Assembly (NCBI RefSeq): GCF_005221325.1
Contig: NZ_CP039888.1
Coordinates: 2,873,501-2,937,500, forward strand
DNA length: 64,000 nt
Origin: Agrobacterium tumefaciens
GTDB taxonomy: Bacteria; Pseudomonadota; Alphaproteobacteria; Rhizobiales; Rhizobiaceae
Direction: 5' to 3'
In this document: one piece after another, positions 36,456 to 44,339 of the stretch
Layout: each line of letters starts with the position of its first letter
Position numbering within the stretch: position 1 is the stretch's first letter
The notes under the pieces: generated by a model
Told to the model about the DNA's origin: nothing
The model's input: only the letters and a program-made list of their open reading frames with translations
Databases searched by the model: none
Translations under genes and position numbers: made by a program

Positions 36456-36908
36456 TTAGTTCAGCAAACCGATGCTTGCGTTGAGCACCGTGGCAAAGGC
36501 GACCCACAAGGCATAGGGCGCGAAAAGCCACATGGATATGCGGTCGCGACGGTAGGTCAGCGCCATGAAGGCGATGATGCAGATCAGCATGGGGACGATG
36601 ATGACGAGCGCGCCGGCCGGGCTCTGCATGCCGAAAAAGATCGGTGACCACAGGAAATTCAGCACCATCTGCGTGAACCAGAGGCGCATGCGCGTCCCCA
36701 TCGGTTTCCTGATCCACGTCCGCGCGCCGGCGATGCCGATCAGGATGTAAAGCGCAGTCCAGACCGGCCCGAAACTCCAGTTGGGGGGATTGAAGAATGG
36801 TTTCTGCAGCGATTGGTACCATTCGCCCGGCACATTGTTGACGCCGATCAATGCCCCGATAGCGACAACGACAACCACAAAAACAATATGCACGGCCAGA
36901 TTCTTCAT
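36456..36908 (-). CDS. tspO: TspO/MBR tryptophan-rich sensory protein
   Basis: 150 residues, five membrane helices. Signature residues: VPGEWYQSLQKPFFNPPNWSFGPVWTALYILIGIAG, MVLNFLWSPIFFGMQSP and WLFAPYALWVAFATVLN. It binds porphyrins and cholesterol-like ligands and acts in tetrapyrrole or stress control. It lies 51 bp downstream of the DUF1513 gene on the same strand and may share the iron operon's transcript. Confidence 0.93.
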   Translation of the reverse strand: MKNLAVHIVFVVVVVAIGALIGVNNVPGEWYQSLQKPFFNPPNWSFGPVWTALYILIGIAGARTWIRKPMGTRMRLWFTQMVLNFLWSPIFFGMQSPAGALVIIVPMLICIIAFMALTYRRDRISMWLFAPYALWVAFATVLNASIGLLN

Positions 36909-36959
36909 TACGCATCCAATGCGCGGCCGACGCTTTGGTTCCCCTGCTTTTTCAGTATT

Positions 36960-38054
36960 TTAGCCGGAAAGGCGCACGATATGCTGGTCCCAGGCCACGT
37001 TGCTGCGAATGGCCTCGAAAAATCCGTCATAGGAGGAAACCGCAATGCCGCCGGTAGCCGCCGCAACACCCGCCGCTTCCCGCACGCTAACCTCCGAGAC
37101 CACGCGTCCTGTCTTCGCATCAAGTGTCACGGCGGCGTTGCCGTTCGGCGAGGTCAGGCCCACCAGCCCTTCGCGCCGGTTGACGGCGATGGCCCCGACA
37201 TAATTGGCAAGCCGTACGGTCGTTTCGTGCGGCAGATCGACGAAGGCAAGATCCTCGCCCTTCGAGAAATGGCCGACAAGCGGCGGAAGATCGTTGCGCG
37301 GTCCTTCATATTGGCAGGCGAACCAGATGCGGCCGTCATCGCCGAGATCGACATGGCGGGTGGAAAGCTGCCGCAGCTGCTCCGGCATCGCATGTTTCTG
37401 GATCAGCTGACCGGTGGCGGCATCCAGTAGCACGAGGGAAGGTTCCATGCTGTCGATATTGAGTTTCGTGCGGCCGAAATCCGGGTGGGTCTCAATGCCG
37501 CCATTGGCGATCACGATCAGCCGCCCGTCATCGCTCACCGTCATGTCATGGGTGCCGACGCCATGCGCGTCATATTCACCGATGCGGATAAAACCGTTCC
37601 GGGTGTCGTAAAGGCCGATGACGCCGCGATTGCCGTCGAAGTCGTTTTCGCTGGCATAGAGGATTGCGCCATCGGGCGAGAATTGCCCATGGCCATAAAA
37701 GTGCCGGTTCTCAGGCGCGTGCATCACGACAGGCTCCTGACGCCGCATGGGATCGAAGGCCATGAAGAAAGTGCCGGGACGGCGCGCGAAGGCCACCGTC
37801 ATGCCGGTCGCATGGCTCATCGCCATTCCATGGGCGCGGGCGGGCAAGGCGACGCGATCGATGATCTCGCCACGCTCGCTCACCGTCGCAATGCCGTAGG
37901 AGCCATCGCGGGCGCGGAAGGCGGAGGCAAAGACGGCGTCGGTGCGTTCCAGCGCATGGAGCGACTGCGGGGCAAGGGCGGCAAGGAAGGGAATACCCGC
38001 CGCCTTGATGAAGCTGCGCCGGTCGATCAGCATCCGCTTGCTGCCGGAAATCAT
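36960..38054 (-). CDS. DUF1513-family protein, Tat-exported beta-propeller
   Basis: 364 residues. Tat signal: LIDRRSFIKAAG with a hydrophobic stretch ending ALAPQSLHA. The repeated motif pattern (GSYGIATVSERGEIIDRVALPARAHGMA, FSPDGAILYASENDFDGNRGVIGLYD, DGRLIVIANGGIETHP) suggests a beta-propeller. Genes of this family commonly sit beside imelysin and di-haem oxidoreductase genes in iron-uptake loci, but its job is not known. The start at 38054 has GGAGA six bases upstream. Three bases separate it from the upstream imelysin stop. Confidence 0.88.
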   Translation of the reverse strand: MISGSKRMLIDRRSFIKAAGIPFLAALAPQSLHALERTDAVFASAFRARDGSYGIATVSERGEIIDRVALPARAHGMAMSHATGMTVAFARRPGTFFMAFDPMRRQEPVVMHAPENRHFYGHGQFSPDGAILYASENDFDGNRGVIGLYDTRNGFIRIGEYDAHGVGTHDMTVSDDGRLIVIANGGIETHPDFGRTKLNIDSMEPSLVLLDAATGQLIQKHAMPEQLRQLSTRHVDLGDDGRIWFACQYEGPRNDLPPLVGHFSKGEDLAFVDLPHETTVRLANYVGAIAVNRREGLVGLTSPNGNAAVTLDAKTGRVVSEVSVREAAGVAAATGGIAVSSYDGFFEAIRSNVAWDQHIVRLSG

Positions 38055-38057
38055 CGC

Positions 38058-39179
38058 TCAGTCTCCGTCAGCAAAGGAAAAGCCGGAGCTGAGGCCGATC
38101 GCGCCGCCATACTGGTCGTTGAGGCGGTAGATCAGGTCTTTGCCGTTGAGCAGCAGATAGTCCACCTTGGCGCGCTGGTCGTCCTCGTCCAGCGCCTTTT
38201 CCACATCCGTATCGATCGTCCCGGCAACCCGGATCATCGATTTGGCGATGAAGTCGATGGAATTGACGATGGAGCGCTGATCGGGCGGTACGAGTTCGAC
38301 CATATCGGCGGTATGCAGGAGAGTCTGCACGGCCTTGATATTGGCGGAAATACTCTTCCAGGTCAGGCCTGAGCGCCAGTAAATGGCGGTGCGGGGAAAT
38401 CTCGCCTTGTCCGGCCCCTTGTAGAAGGTTTCGATCCGCTGGTCGCGGATCGCCTCTGCGCCGTGCACGAGAATGCCGAGCAGGGCAACCAGCGCCTCGC
38501 GCTCGTCACGAAAGACGGGGTTGTCCGGTCCCGGCTGTGTCCAGTTTTTCTGCGCACCGTCAGGTGCGTTCCAGCTGTCGGAAAGCTCTGCCGCCACATT
38601 GGCGATATTGCCGGCGATGGCGGCGCCGAAACGGCAGCGGAAATCGCCCTTCTTGTCGAGAAGCTCATCCGCGCCGGTGCCGTAAAGCACGAACTCCAGC
38701 GCGCCGAGTCCCTGTGCCGCGACGCTCTTGCCTTTCAGGCCGTCGGCGGTGGTAACGCTTTCATCCTTGTCGGCAAGGTAACGCTGCACCTGCTTCAGTC
38801 CGAGACCCTTCTTGTCGGGGTAATAAAGCACGCGTTCGAAGCGGTTCTTCTCGATGACAGGGCCGATACGCATGATTTCGATTGTCGACCAGTTCAAGAC
38901 CGTTTCAGTAAAAGCCGCCTGCGCTGCCGCCTCCGTTGTTTTGGAGGGTGCTGCGCAGAAGGCCTTCATGCTGCCTTCCAGCGTCTCCGCAGACTGCCGG
39001 AAGTGGTCATAACCGGGGCGGATGAAGCCGTTCACCGCTTTTTCCATCACGCTCCGCACCTGCGCGGGGTCGAGCGGTGGCGGCGGCAACAGTTCCACAT
39101 CCTGCGCCCTTGCCGGCGGCGTGGTGAGAAGCAGCAGCACGGAGATGACGCCGGAAATTTTTCGCATGGCATTGTTCAT
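38058..39179 (-). CDS. Imelysin-family periplasmic protein (second paralogue)
   Basis: 373 residues. Signal peptide MNNAMRKISGVISVLLLLTTPPARA. Imelysin fold recognisable by VLNWSTIEIMRIGPVIEKNRFERVLYYPDKKGLGLKQVQRY and AAQGLGALEFVLYGTGADELL. The family's GxHxxE metal motif reads GLGALE here, so the His is replaced by Gly; the paralogue at 40762 keeps GYHAIE. It may bind a different metal form or act as a partner. The start overlaps the di-haem oxidoreductase stop as TGATG. Confidence 0.85.
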   Translation of the reverse strand: MNNAMRKISGVISVLLLLTTPPARAQDVELLPPPPLDPAQVRSVMEKAVNGFIRPGYDHFRQSAETLEGSMKAFCAAPSKTTEAAAQAAFTETVLNWSTIEIMRIGPVIEKNRFERVLYYPDKKGLGLKQVQRYLADKDESVTTADGLKGKSVAAQGLGALEFVLYGTGADELLDKKGDFRCRFGAAIAGNIANVAAELSDSWNAPDGAQKNWTQPGPDNPVFRDEREALVALLGILVHGAEAIRDQRIETFYKGPDKARFPRTAIYWRSGLTWKSISANIKAVQTLLHTADMVELVPPDQRSIVNSIDFIAKSMIRVAGTIDTDVEKALDEDDQRAKVDYLLLNGKDLIYRLNDQYGGAIGLSSGFSFADGD

Positions 39180-40720
39180 CAAAGAGACTCCAGAAAGGCC
39201 AGCAAAGCCTGCCGGTCGGATTTTTGCAAGGCGGCAAAGGCGTCGCGCGCTTTTTGCCCTTCGCCGCCATGCCACAATATGGCTTCCGTCAGGCTGCGCG
39301 CCCGCCCGTCATGCAGGTAAAAACCGTTGCCGTTCACCCTTTGCGTCAGGCTGATGCCCCAGAGGGGCTGGGTGCGCCAGTGCCGACCGCTCGCTTCGCC
39401 GACCTGCTGGCCATCGGCAAGCTCCTCTCCCATGTCGTGCAGGAGGAAGTCCGAATAGGGCCAGATCAGCTGGAAAGAATGCATCGGATCGGCGGCATCG
39501 CGGCGGGTGACAAATTTCGATGTATGGCAGGCCGTGCAGCCGGATGTATAGAAAAGCTGCTTGCCCTCAAGAACGGCCCGATCCCCGGCATTGCGCCGCT
39601 GCGGCACAGCGAGGTTTTCGGTGTAGAAGGTCACGAGATCGAGAACCGGGTCCGGCGCTTCCACCGGCCCCAGCCGCGGCTGCACGCCTGTCGGCATGGC
39701 CAGACAGTCCTTCTGAGTATTGGTGCAATCGCCATAGGCATTCGGCGCATCGGGGGTGGAAATGCCGATATCGTGGGAAAAGGCGCTGGCGCTCTGGTCA
39801 CGAACGCTCGCATTCTGCGCTTTCCAGCCGAACCGTCCGAGTTTCACCTCGCCGGCGCGATGATCCCTGACCCAGGCCGGGCGCCCGGCAATGCCGTCGC
39901 CATTTTTGTCATCGGGGTCTGCGTTGGCCAGAATATCGGCCTCGCTGATCGCCTCGATCAGGCCAAGCCCGAGGGTGGGCATGGCGATCCGCGCCGAAAG
40001 CGTCGTATCGGTGCCAAGCGGACCATATTTCAGCTCCGCTGCGGCATAGGTGGGCTTGCGCAGCATCACCACCTCACCATCCGAAAGGTGCACCGGCATT
40101 TCAATGTAGGTGATGACCGGCCTGCCCTCGGCGGAGAGACCGGGGATGGCAAGATTCTGCAACTGCCGGCCATAGGTAGCGTCGGGAAAATTCAACACTT
40201 CATGGCGCCCAATCGCGGCCCGTTCCGTCTCGTCCCGGGCCGGTCGCGCCAACCGCAGAAACAGCGAAACGGCGTCTTCGCCTGCAAGTGGCGGGCGGCC
40301 CCTGCCATCCTTCACATGGCAAGTCTGGCAGGATCGGGCGTTATAGAAGGGGCCAAGCCCGTCCGAGGCCTGCGTGGAGGAGGGGGAGGAGACCCAGAGC
40401 TTCTGGAACAGCGCGTTGCCAAGCTTGAAATCCTGTTTCCGCTCGAAAGGCATGGTGGCGGAAGGCTGGGAAAATGCGTTGCCATCGGCCTTGCCGGTGC
40501 TCGTGGTCGCCCCACCGGACATGGCCTCGAAGGGCTCCGGCCTCGTAAAATCGGTCGTTGGCGTAGTGACGGCCGAGACGCGGCTTCGGTCTTTCTCCGT
40601 CAGGTCGTCACGCAGCGGCGCGGCAAGCGTCGCCCACGCCACGAGGCAGGCTGCCCCGGCGAAGAAAAACGGCTTGCGGATCGGAGACAGCGACAATTCC
40701 ATGGCGGTCGGAAGGCACAT
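39179..40720 (-). CDS. Di-haem oxidoreductase (DUF1111 family), periplasmic c-type cytochrome
   Basis: 513 residues. N-terminal signal region (LSPIRKPFFFAGAACLVAWATLAA) then two CxxCH haem c motifs, CQTCH at about 131-135 and CTACH near residue 400. Similar to MauG/BthA-like peroxidases and called thiol oxidoreductase in older annotation. It may supply redox equivalents for ferric or ferrous iron handling by the adjacent imelysins. The ATG at 40702 is an alternative start. It follows the first imelysin gene by 41 bp and is coupled to the second by a TGATG overlap. Confidence 0.9.
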   Translation of the reverse strand: MCLPTAMELSLSPIRKPFFFAGAACLVAWATLAAPLRDDLTEKDRSRVSAVTTPTTDFTRPEPFEAMSGGATTSTGKADGNAFSQPSATMPFERKQDFKLGNALFQKLWVSSPSSTQASDGLGPFYNARSCQTCHVKDGRGRPPLAGEDAVSLFLRLARPARDETERAAIGRHEVLNFPDATYGRQLQNLAIPGLSAEGRPVITYIEMPVHLSDGEVVMLRKPTYAAAELKYGPLGTDTTLSARIAMPTLGLGLIEAISEADILANADPDDKNGDGIAGRPAWVRDHRAGEVKLGRFGWKAQNASVRDQSASAFSHDIGISTPDAPNAYGDCTNTQKDCLAMPTGVQPRLGPVEAPDPVLDLVTFYTENLAVPQRRNAGDRAVLEGKQLFYTSGCTACHTSKFVTRRDAADPMHSFQLIWPYSDFLLHDMGEELADGQQVGEASGRHWRTQPLWGISLTQRVNGNGFYLHDGRARSLTEAILWHGGEGQKARDAFAALQKSDRQALLAFLESL

Positions 40721-40761
40721 TTGGTGGGCGGGCCGCAGTGAATTGCGGCCCGCCTTGCCGC

Positions 40762-42039
40762 TTATTTGAAGACGGCGTTCGGGTTGTCGAGGCTCTCGGA
40801 GCCTTCAAGATCGATCTTGCCGAGATCAAGCGCCGCGATGACGCGTTCAACGGTCTTCGTCTGGTCAATGAGACCGTCGATGGCCGCCTGAACCACGGCA
40901 TTGCCTTCCTTGTTGCCTTCGCCGATCATCTGGTCATAGGCTTCCACCGTCTGGGCGCGCTTTTCCATTGCGTGCATGGCGTCGAGCGTCTTGTTCAGCT
41001 TCCCGGCCATTTCGTCGTTCAGCGCCTTGTCCTTGGCGCCGACCAGTTCCGACAACGAGGCGCCGGTCATCTTCGTGCCGTCCACACGGGTATAATTGCC
41101 GGTATAGGCCGAAGCGATGCCGATGGCGTCGTTGAGATGCGAATTATAGGTGTTGTCGGAGAAGCAATCATGCTCCTCTTCCGGATCGTGAAGCAGCAGG
41201 CCGAGCTTCATGCGTTCGCCCGCCAGCTCACCATAGGAGAGCGAGCCCATGCCGGTCAGAATGGCGGTGAGGCCCGCTTTCGGATCGGCCTCCACCGTCT
41301 TCGTGGCTTCACCCTCCGGCGCCCAGGCGTCCACCATCTCCTGAAGATCCTTGATCAGCAGCGTGGAGGCGGATTTCAGGTAATCGGCACGGCGGTCGCA
41401 ATTGCCGTTCGTGCATTTTGCCTTGTCATAATCGGTATAGGGGCGGTTGCCGGCGCCCGGTCCCGTGCCGTTCAGATCCTGGCCCCAGAGCAGGAATTCG
41501 ATGGCGTGATAACCGGTCGTCACATTGGCTTCGACATCGCCTGCCTCGTGCAGGCTTTCGATCAGCTCCGGGGTGATCTTGGAGGCATCGACCTCTTCAC
41601 CGCTGATCTTGATCTTCGGATTGGCGATGATGTTTGCGACGTAAAGTTCGTTTTCGTCGCTTTCTGTGCCGTAGGAGGCGTCGACATAGTCGATCAGGCC
41701 TTCATCCAGCGGCCAGGCGTTTACCTTGCCTTCCCAATCATCGACGATCGGGTTGCCGAAACGGTAGACTTCCGACTGCTGATAGGGAACACGGGCCTTG
41801 ATCCAGGCTTCGCGCGCGGCTTTGAGGGTCTCTTCACTCGGCGTTGCGATCAGCGCATCGATGGCCTTGTCCAGCGTCTTCGCCGTGGTCAGCGAATCCT
41901 CGTATTTGGCATGTGCGACATCGGCATAATGCTTGATGACAGCGGCAGCGTCGGTCGCAGCCTGCGCGGGAAGCGCGGTGAAAGCCGCCGATGCGGCCAA
42001 AAGCGCGAAAGACGCGCTGAGAATGGTTTTGCGGATCAT
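40762..42039 (-). CDS. irpA: Imelysin-family iron-regulated protein (IrpA-like)
   Basis: 425 residues from MIRKTILSASFALLAASAAFTALPAQA, a signal peptide cleaved near AQA. The imelysin metal motif is intact: TTGYHAIEFLLWGQD (GxHxxE). Also LAGERMKLGLLLHDPEEEHDCFSDNTYNSHLNDAIGIASAY, the second half of the two-repeat helical fold. It is thought to bind iron in the periplasm. It is the first gene of a four-gene operon. AAGGAGAGGG precedes the ATG. An Irr-like box lies 88-104 bp upstream. Confidence 0.9.
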   Translation of the reverse strand: MIRKTILSASFALLAASAAFTALPAQAATDAAAVIKHYADVAHAKYEDSLTTAKTLDKAIDALIATPSEETLKAAREAWIKARVPYQQSEVYRFGNPIVDDWEGKVNAWPLDEGLIDYVDASYGTESDENELYVANIIANPKIKISGEEVDASKITPELIESLHEAGDVEANVTTGYHAIEFLLWGQDLNGTGPGAGNRPYTDYDKAKCTNGNCDRRADYLKSASTLLIKDLQEMVDAWAPEGEATKTVEADPKAGLTAILTGMGSLSYGELAGERMKLGLLLHDPEEEHDCFSDNTYNSHLNDAIGIASAYTGNYTRVDGTKMTGASLSELVGAKDKALNDEMAGKLNKTLDAMHAMEKRAQTVEAYDQMIGEGNKEGNAVVQAAIDGLIDQTKTVERVIAALDLGKIDLEGSESLDNPNAVFK

Positions 42040-42126
42040 GATCCCTCTCCTTGGGCAGCATGAACAGACTTCAGGCTGCGGCAAGCGAGTTCTGACCCAA
42101 TCACAAACTTGTGTCAAACATTCTAG

Positions 42127-42143
42127 TTTAGAACGCTTTGAAA
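42127..42143. promoter_or_regulatory. Irr-like box upstream of the imelysin operon (degenerate)
   Basis: TTTAGAACGCTTTGAAA matches TTTAGAA-N3-TTCTAAA exactly in the left arm and at 5 of 7 positions on the right. It lies 88-104 bp upstream of the irpA start, a position more typical of Irr activation than repression. An overlapping TTCTA-GTT-TAGAA palindrome occurs at 42121-42133. Confidence 0.45.
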
Positions 42144-42193
42144 CAAGCTCGGCCGGTATTTCCCAAGTAAAATCGCTGCGTGCAAATAGGCTT

Positions 42194-43483
42194 TTATGCT
42201 TTGCGTTTCATCAAGCAGAAGAAGAAACCGTCCGTATCTGTGGTTGCAGGCGTCAGCGTGACTGTCTTTCCATCGGAGGAGTGCGGTTTGTTCGCATTAC
42301 CGCCAAAAGTCGTCTGCCAGCGCTCCAGAGCGGAGCCGATGGAGAATTCGGTGTTTTCCTCGCAAAAACGCCTGACCTGCTGTTCATTTTCCTCGGGCAG
42401 AACGGAACAGGTGACATAAAGCAGCTCACCGCCCGGCCGCACGAAACCCTTGGCTTGCGAAAGCGCTTCGCCCTGCTGCTGCACGCGCTCCTCCAGATTG
42501 CGAGCCGTCAGCCGCCATTTGGTGTCTGGCCGTCTGCGCCATGTTCCGGTGCCGGTGCAAGGTGCATCCACCAGAACGCGATCGAATTTTCCTTGGAAGG
42601 GGGCAAGCCCGGCGGCGCGGTCATGAACCTGCACGTTGCGCGTGCCGGCCCGCTTCAGCCGCTCGATGATCGGCGCGAGCCGCTTGCGGTCGGCATCGAA
42701 GGCGTGAACCTGACCCTTGTTGTTCATGCTGGCCGCCATGGCCAGCGTCTTGCCGCCGCCACCGGCGCAATAGTCGAGAATCTGTTCGCCCTCATGCGCG
42801 CCGGCGAGATCGGCAACGATCTGCGATCCCTCATCCTGCACTTCAAACCAGCCCTTCTGGAAGGAGAGTTCGGCTGTGACATTCGGCAGGCGGGAAGGGC
42901 CTTCGCCGGCGGGGATGCGCACACCCTGTCGGGCAATCCGCGTGGCTTCCGCACCGCTTTCCTCAAGCGCCTTCAGAACCTTGTCGCGGGTTGCTTTCAG
43001 CGTGTTGGCGCGCAGATCAAGCGTCGGTCGCTCGTTCAGCGCCTGCGCCTCGGCGAGCCAGCGCTCCCCGAAAGCCGTTTCGAAGGAGGATTGAACCCAT
43101 TCGGGAATATCGCCCTGAATATGGGCCGGTGCGTCACCAAGAGAACGGGAGAGAAAGGCCTGTTGCCTTTGTTCGTCTGGTGTGGCGGGGGCGAATTTGT
43201 CGCCGTCGAATTCCGCCGTCAGTTCCGCAAAGCTTTTGCCCCATTGGCGCAGCAGCACAGCATAACCAAGCGAGGCGGCGCTGTCGTCATCCATCAGCCA
43301 GGCGTGCGACAGTTTCATGCGCAGCGCGTCGTAGACGATGTTGCCGATGGCGGCCCTGTCGCCGGAGCCGGCAAAACGATGGGCAAGGCCCCAATCCTTC
43401 AGAGCATCGGCGACTGGACGCCTGCGTCCCTCAATATCCGCCAATACTTCGATTGCTCCGGCCAAACGCCCGCCCAAACGCAT
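42194..43483 (-). CDS. rsmB: 16S rRNA m5C methyltransferase (RsmB-like)
   Basis: 429 residues. N-terminal NusB-like helical domain (residues 1-140). SAM-binding motif ILDYCAGGGGKTLAMAASM, substrate/catalytic Cys regions VLVDAPCTGTGTWRRRPD and LLYVTCSVLPEENEQQV, and two Cys residues as in RsmB/RsmF enzymes. It methylates a cytosine of 16S rRNA. Monocistronic; the RlpA-like gene begins upstream. Confidence 0.92.
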   Translation of the reverse strand: MRLGGRLAGAIEVLADIEGRRRPVADALKDWGLAHRFAGSGDRAAIGNIVYDALRMKLSHAWLMDDDSAASLGYAVLLRQWGKSFAELTAEFDGDKFAPATPDEQRQQAFLSRSLGDAPAHIQGDIPEWVQSSFETAFGERWLAEAQALNERPTLDLRANTLKATRDKVLKALEESGAEATRIARQGVRIPAGEGPSRLPNVTAELSFQKGWFEVQDEGSQIVADLAGAHEGEQILDYCAGGGGKTLAMAASMNNKGQVHAFDADRKRLAPIIERLKRAGTRNVQVHDRAAGLAPFQGKFDRVLVDAPCTGTGTWRRRPDTKWRLTARNLEERVQQQGEALSQAKGFVRPGGELLYVTCSVLPEENEQQVRRFCEENTEFSIGSALERWQTTFGGNANKPHSSDGKTVTLTPATTDTDGFFFCLMKRKA

Positions 43484-43544
43484 TGTCTACCTCTTCTTGC
43501 TGATAAGCCCGGTTGGTAGACGCGAATGGCGGCGAGGGCAAGGC

Positions 43545-43913
43545 TCAATCGGCCTTGACGATCTCGTAGCAGACCTTGGCAGTGCCGGAGCTGATCATGC
43601 CGATGTTCTTGGCTGCAGCCTTGGAGAGATCGAGAACGCGACCCTTGATGAACGGACCGCGATCGTTGATGCGCACCACAACGGCCTTGCCGTTGCGGGC
43701 ATTCGTCACCTTGACCTTGGTGCCGAACCGCAGGGAGCGGTGGGCGGCGGTCAGGTTGGCGGCGTTCATGCGCTCGCCCGAAGCAGTCTTGGAGGACAAC
43801 GCATACCACGATGCGCCTCCACAACCATTTGCCGCATTCGCCTGAAGAGGCGCGATGATGGAACAGGCGGCTATAGTTGCAGCGGTGAAAGTTATACGAC
43901 GGATATTCAACAA
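43545..43913 (-). CDS. RlpA-like double-psi beta-barrel protein (septal/cell-envelope)
   Basis: 122 residues. Signal peptide [20 protein letters not shown] ending near ANA. The barrel is [75 protein letters not shown], with the conserved Asp in INDRGPF and DLS. In some species RlpA cleaves denuded peptidoglycan, but this short form lacks a SPOR domain and its activity is unproven. A 426-bp upstream region rich in palindromes and a CtrA-like site may drive it. Confidence 0.9.
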   Translation of the reverse strand: MLNIRRITFTAATIAACSIIAPLQANAANGCGGASWYALSSKTASGERMNAANLTAAHRSLRFGTKVKVTNARNGKAVVVRINDRGPFIKGRVLDLSKAAAKNIGMISSGTAKVCYEIVKAD

Positions 43914-44045
43914 ACTGTGCTTCCCTGAAAATCGGCCCCGCGCCGATTGATTGTGCCCTTGCTAAACGGCCATGAACTGGCCTGAACGCCTTTTGATGCG
44001 AGATTGTAGGGCGAGGGAAAAATGGCGAAAAAAAGCTGATCTCAA

Positions 44046-44079
44046 ATCACGAACTGTTACAGGCCGTAACATTCGTGAT
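44046..44079. promoter_or_regulatory. 14-bp imperfect inverted repeat (operator or RNA hairpin)
   Basis: ATCACGAA-C-TGTTAC (44046-44060) pairs with GTAACA-TTCGTGAT (44066-44079): 14 pairs with a single bulged C and an AGGCC loop. There is no T-run on either side, so it is not a simple terminator. Confidence 0.55.
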
Positions 44080-44176
44080 CATTAGCTGGAGAGGCGTTGC
44101 AGGGCCGTTCCAGTCAATTCTCGGAAAAAATAATGCAAAATCAACGATCAAAGGAAATGCTATTGCAAGTCACGGC

Positions 44177-44197
44177 TTCGTGAATCCACTTCACGAA
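44177..44197. promoter_or_regulatory. 8-bp perfect inverted repeat sharing the TCACGAA heptamer
   Basis: TTCGTGAA (44177-44184), TCCAC, TTCACGAA (44190-44197). It shares its heptamer with the inverted repeat at 44046-44079 but in the opposite arm order. Confidence 0.5.
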
Positions 44198-44248
44198 ATG
44201 TGAGTGAAATATTTTTCCAATGAGTAGGATTTTAGCGATTCGGCGTAG

Positions 44249-44263
44249 TTAATTAAGTCTTAA
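44249..44263. promoter_or_regulatory. CtrA-type box candidate
   Basis: TTAATTAAGTCTTAA fits TTAA-N7-TTAA (44249-44252 and 44260-44263). It lies about 335 bp upstream of the RlpA-like gene, so a direct role is uncertain. The region is AT-rich, and chance is possible. Confidence 0.3.
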
Positions 44264-44339
44264 TTCTCTTAAATACAACGAAAACTATCCGCCAAAACGG
44301 CGTTGGATGGATTTTTCATCGCTTTTGACAGGGTTGTTT

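Larger units (their letters stand above)
43914..44339 (-). other. Palindrome-rich upstream region of the RlpA-like gene
   Basis: 426 bp without a gene. It contains four copies of TCACGAA or its complement (44047, 44072, 44177, 44191) in two inverted pairs, and TTAATTAAGTCTTAA at 44249. I saw only tiny unlikely open frames. A promoter for the minus-strand gene is expected here but I could not place the -35/-10 pair confidently. Confidence 0.6.

Noticed and set aside
39224..40741. Plus-strand 505-codon frame across the di-haem oxidoreductase
   Set aside because: A shadow of the minus-strand gene, which has two CxxCH motifs and a signal sequence.
41933..43519. Plus-strand 528-codon frame across irpA and rsmB
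   Set aside because: Opposite strand of two well-recognised genes; no ribosome site and no family features.
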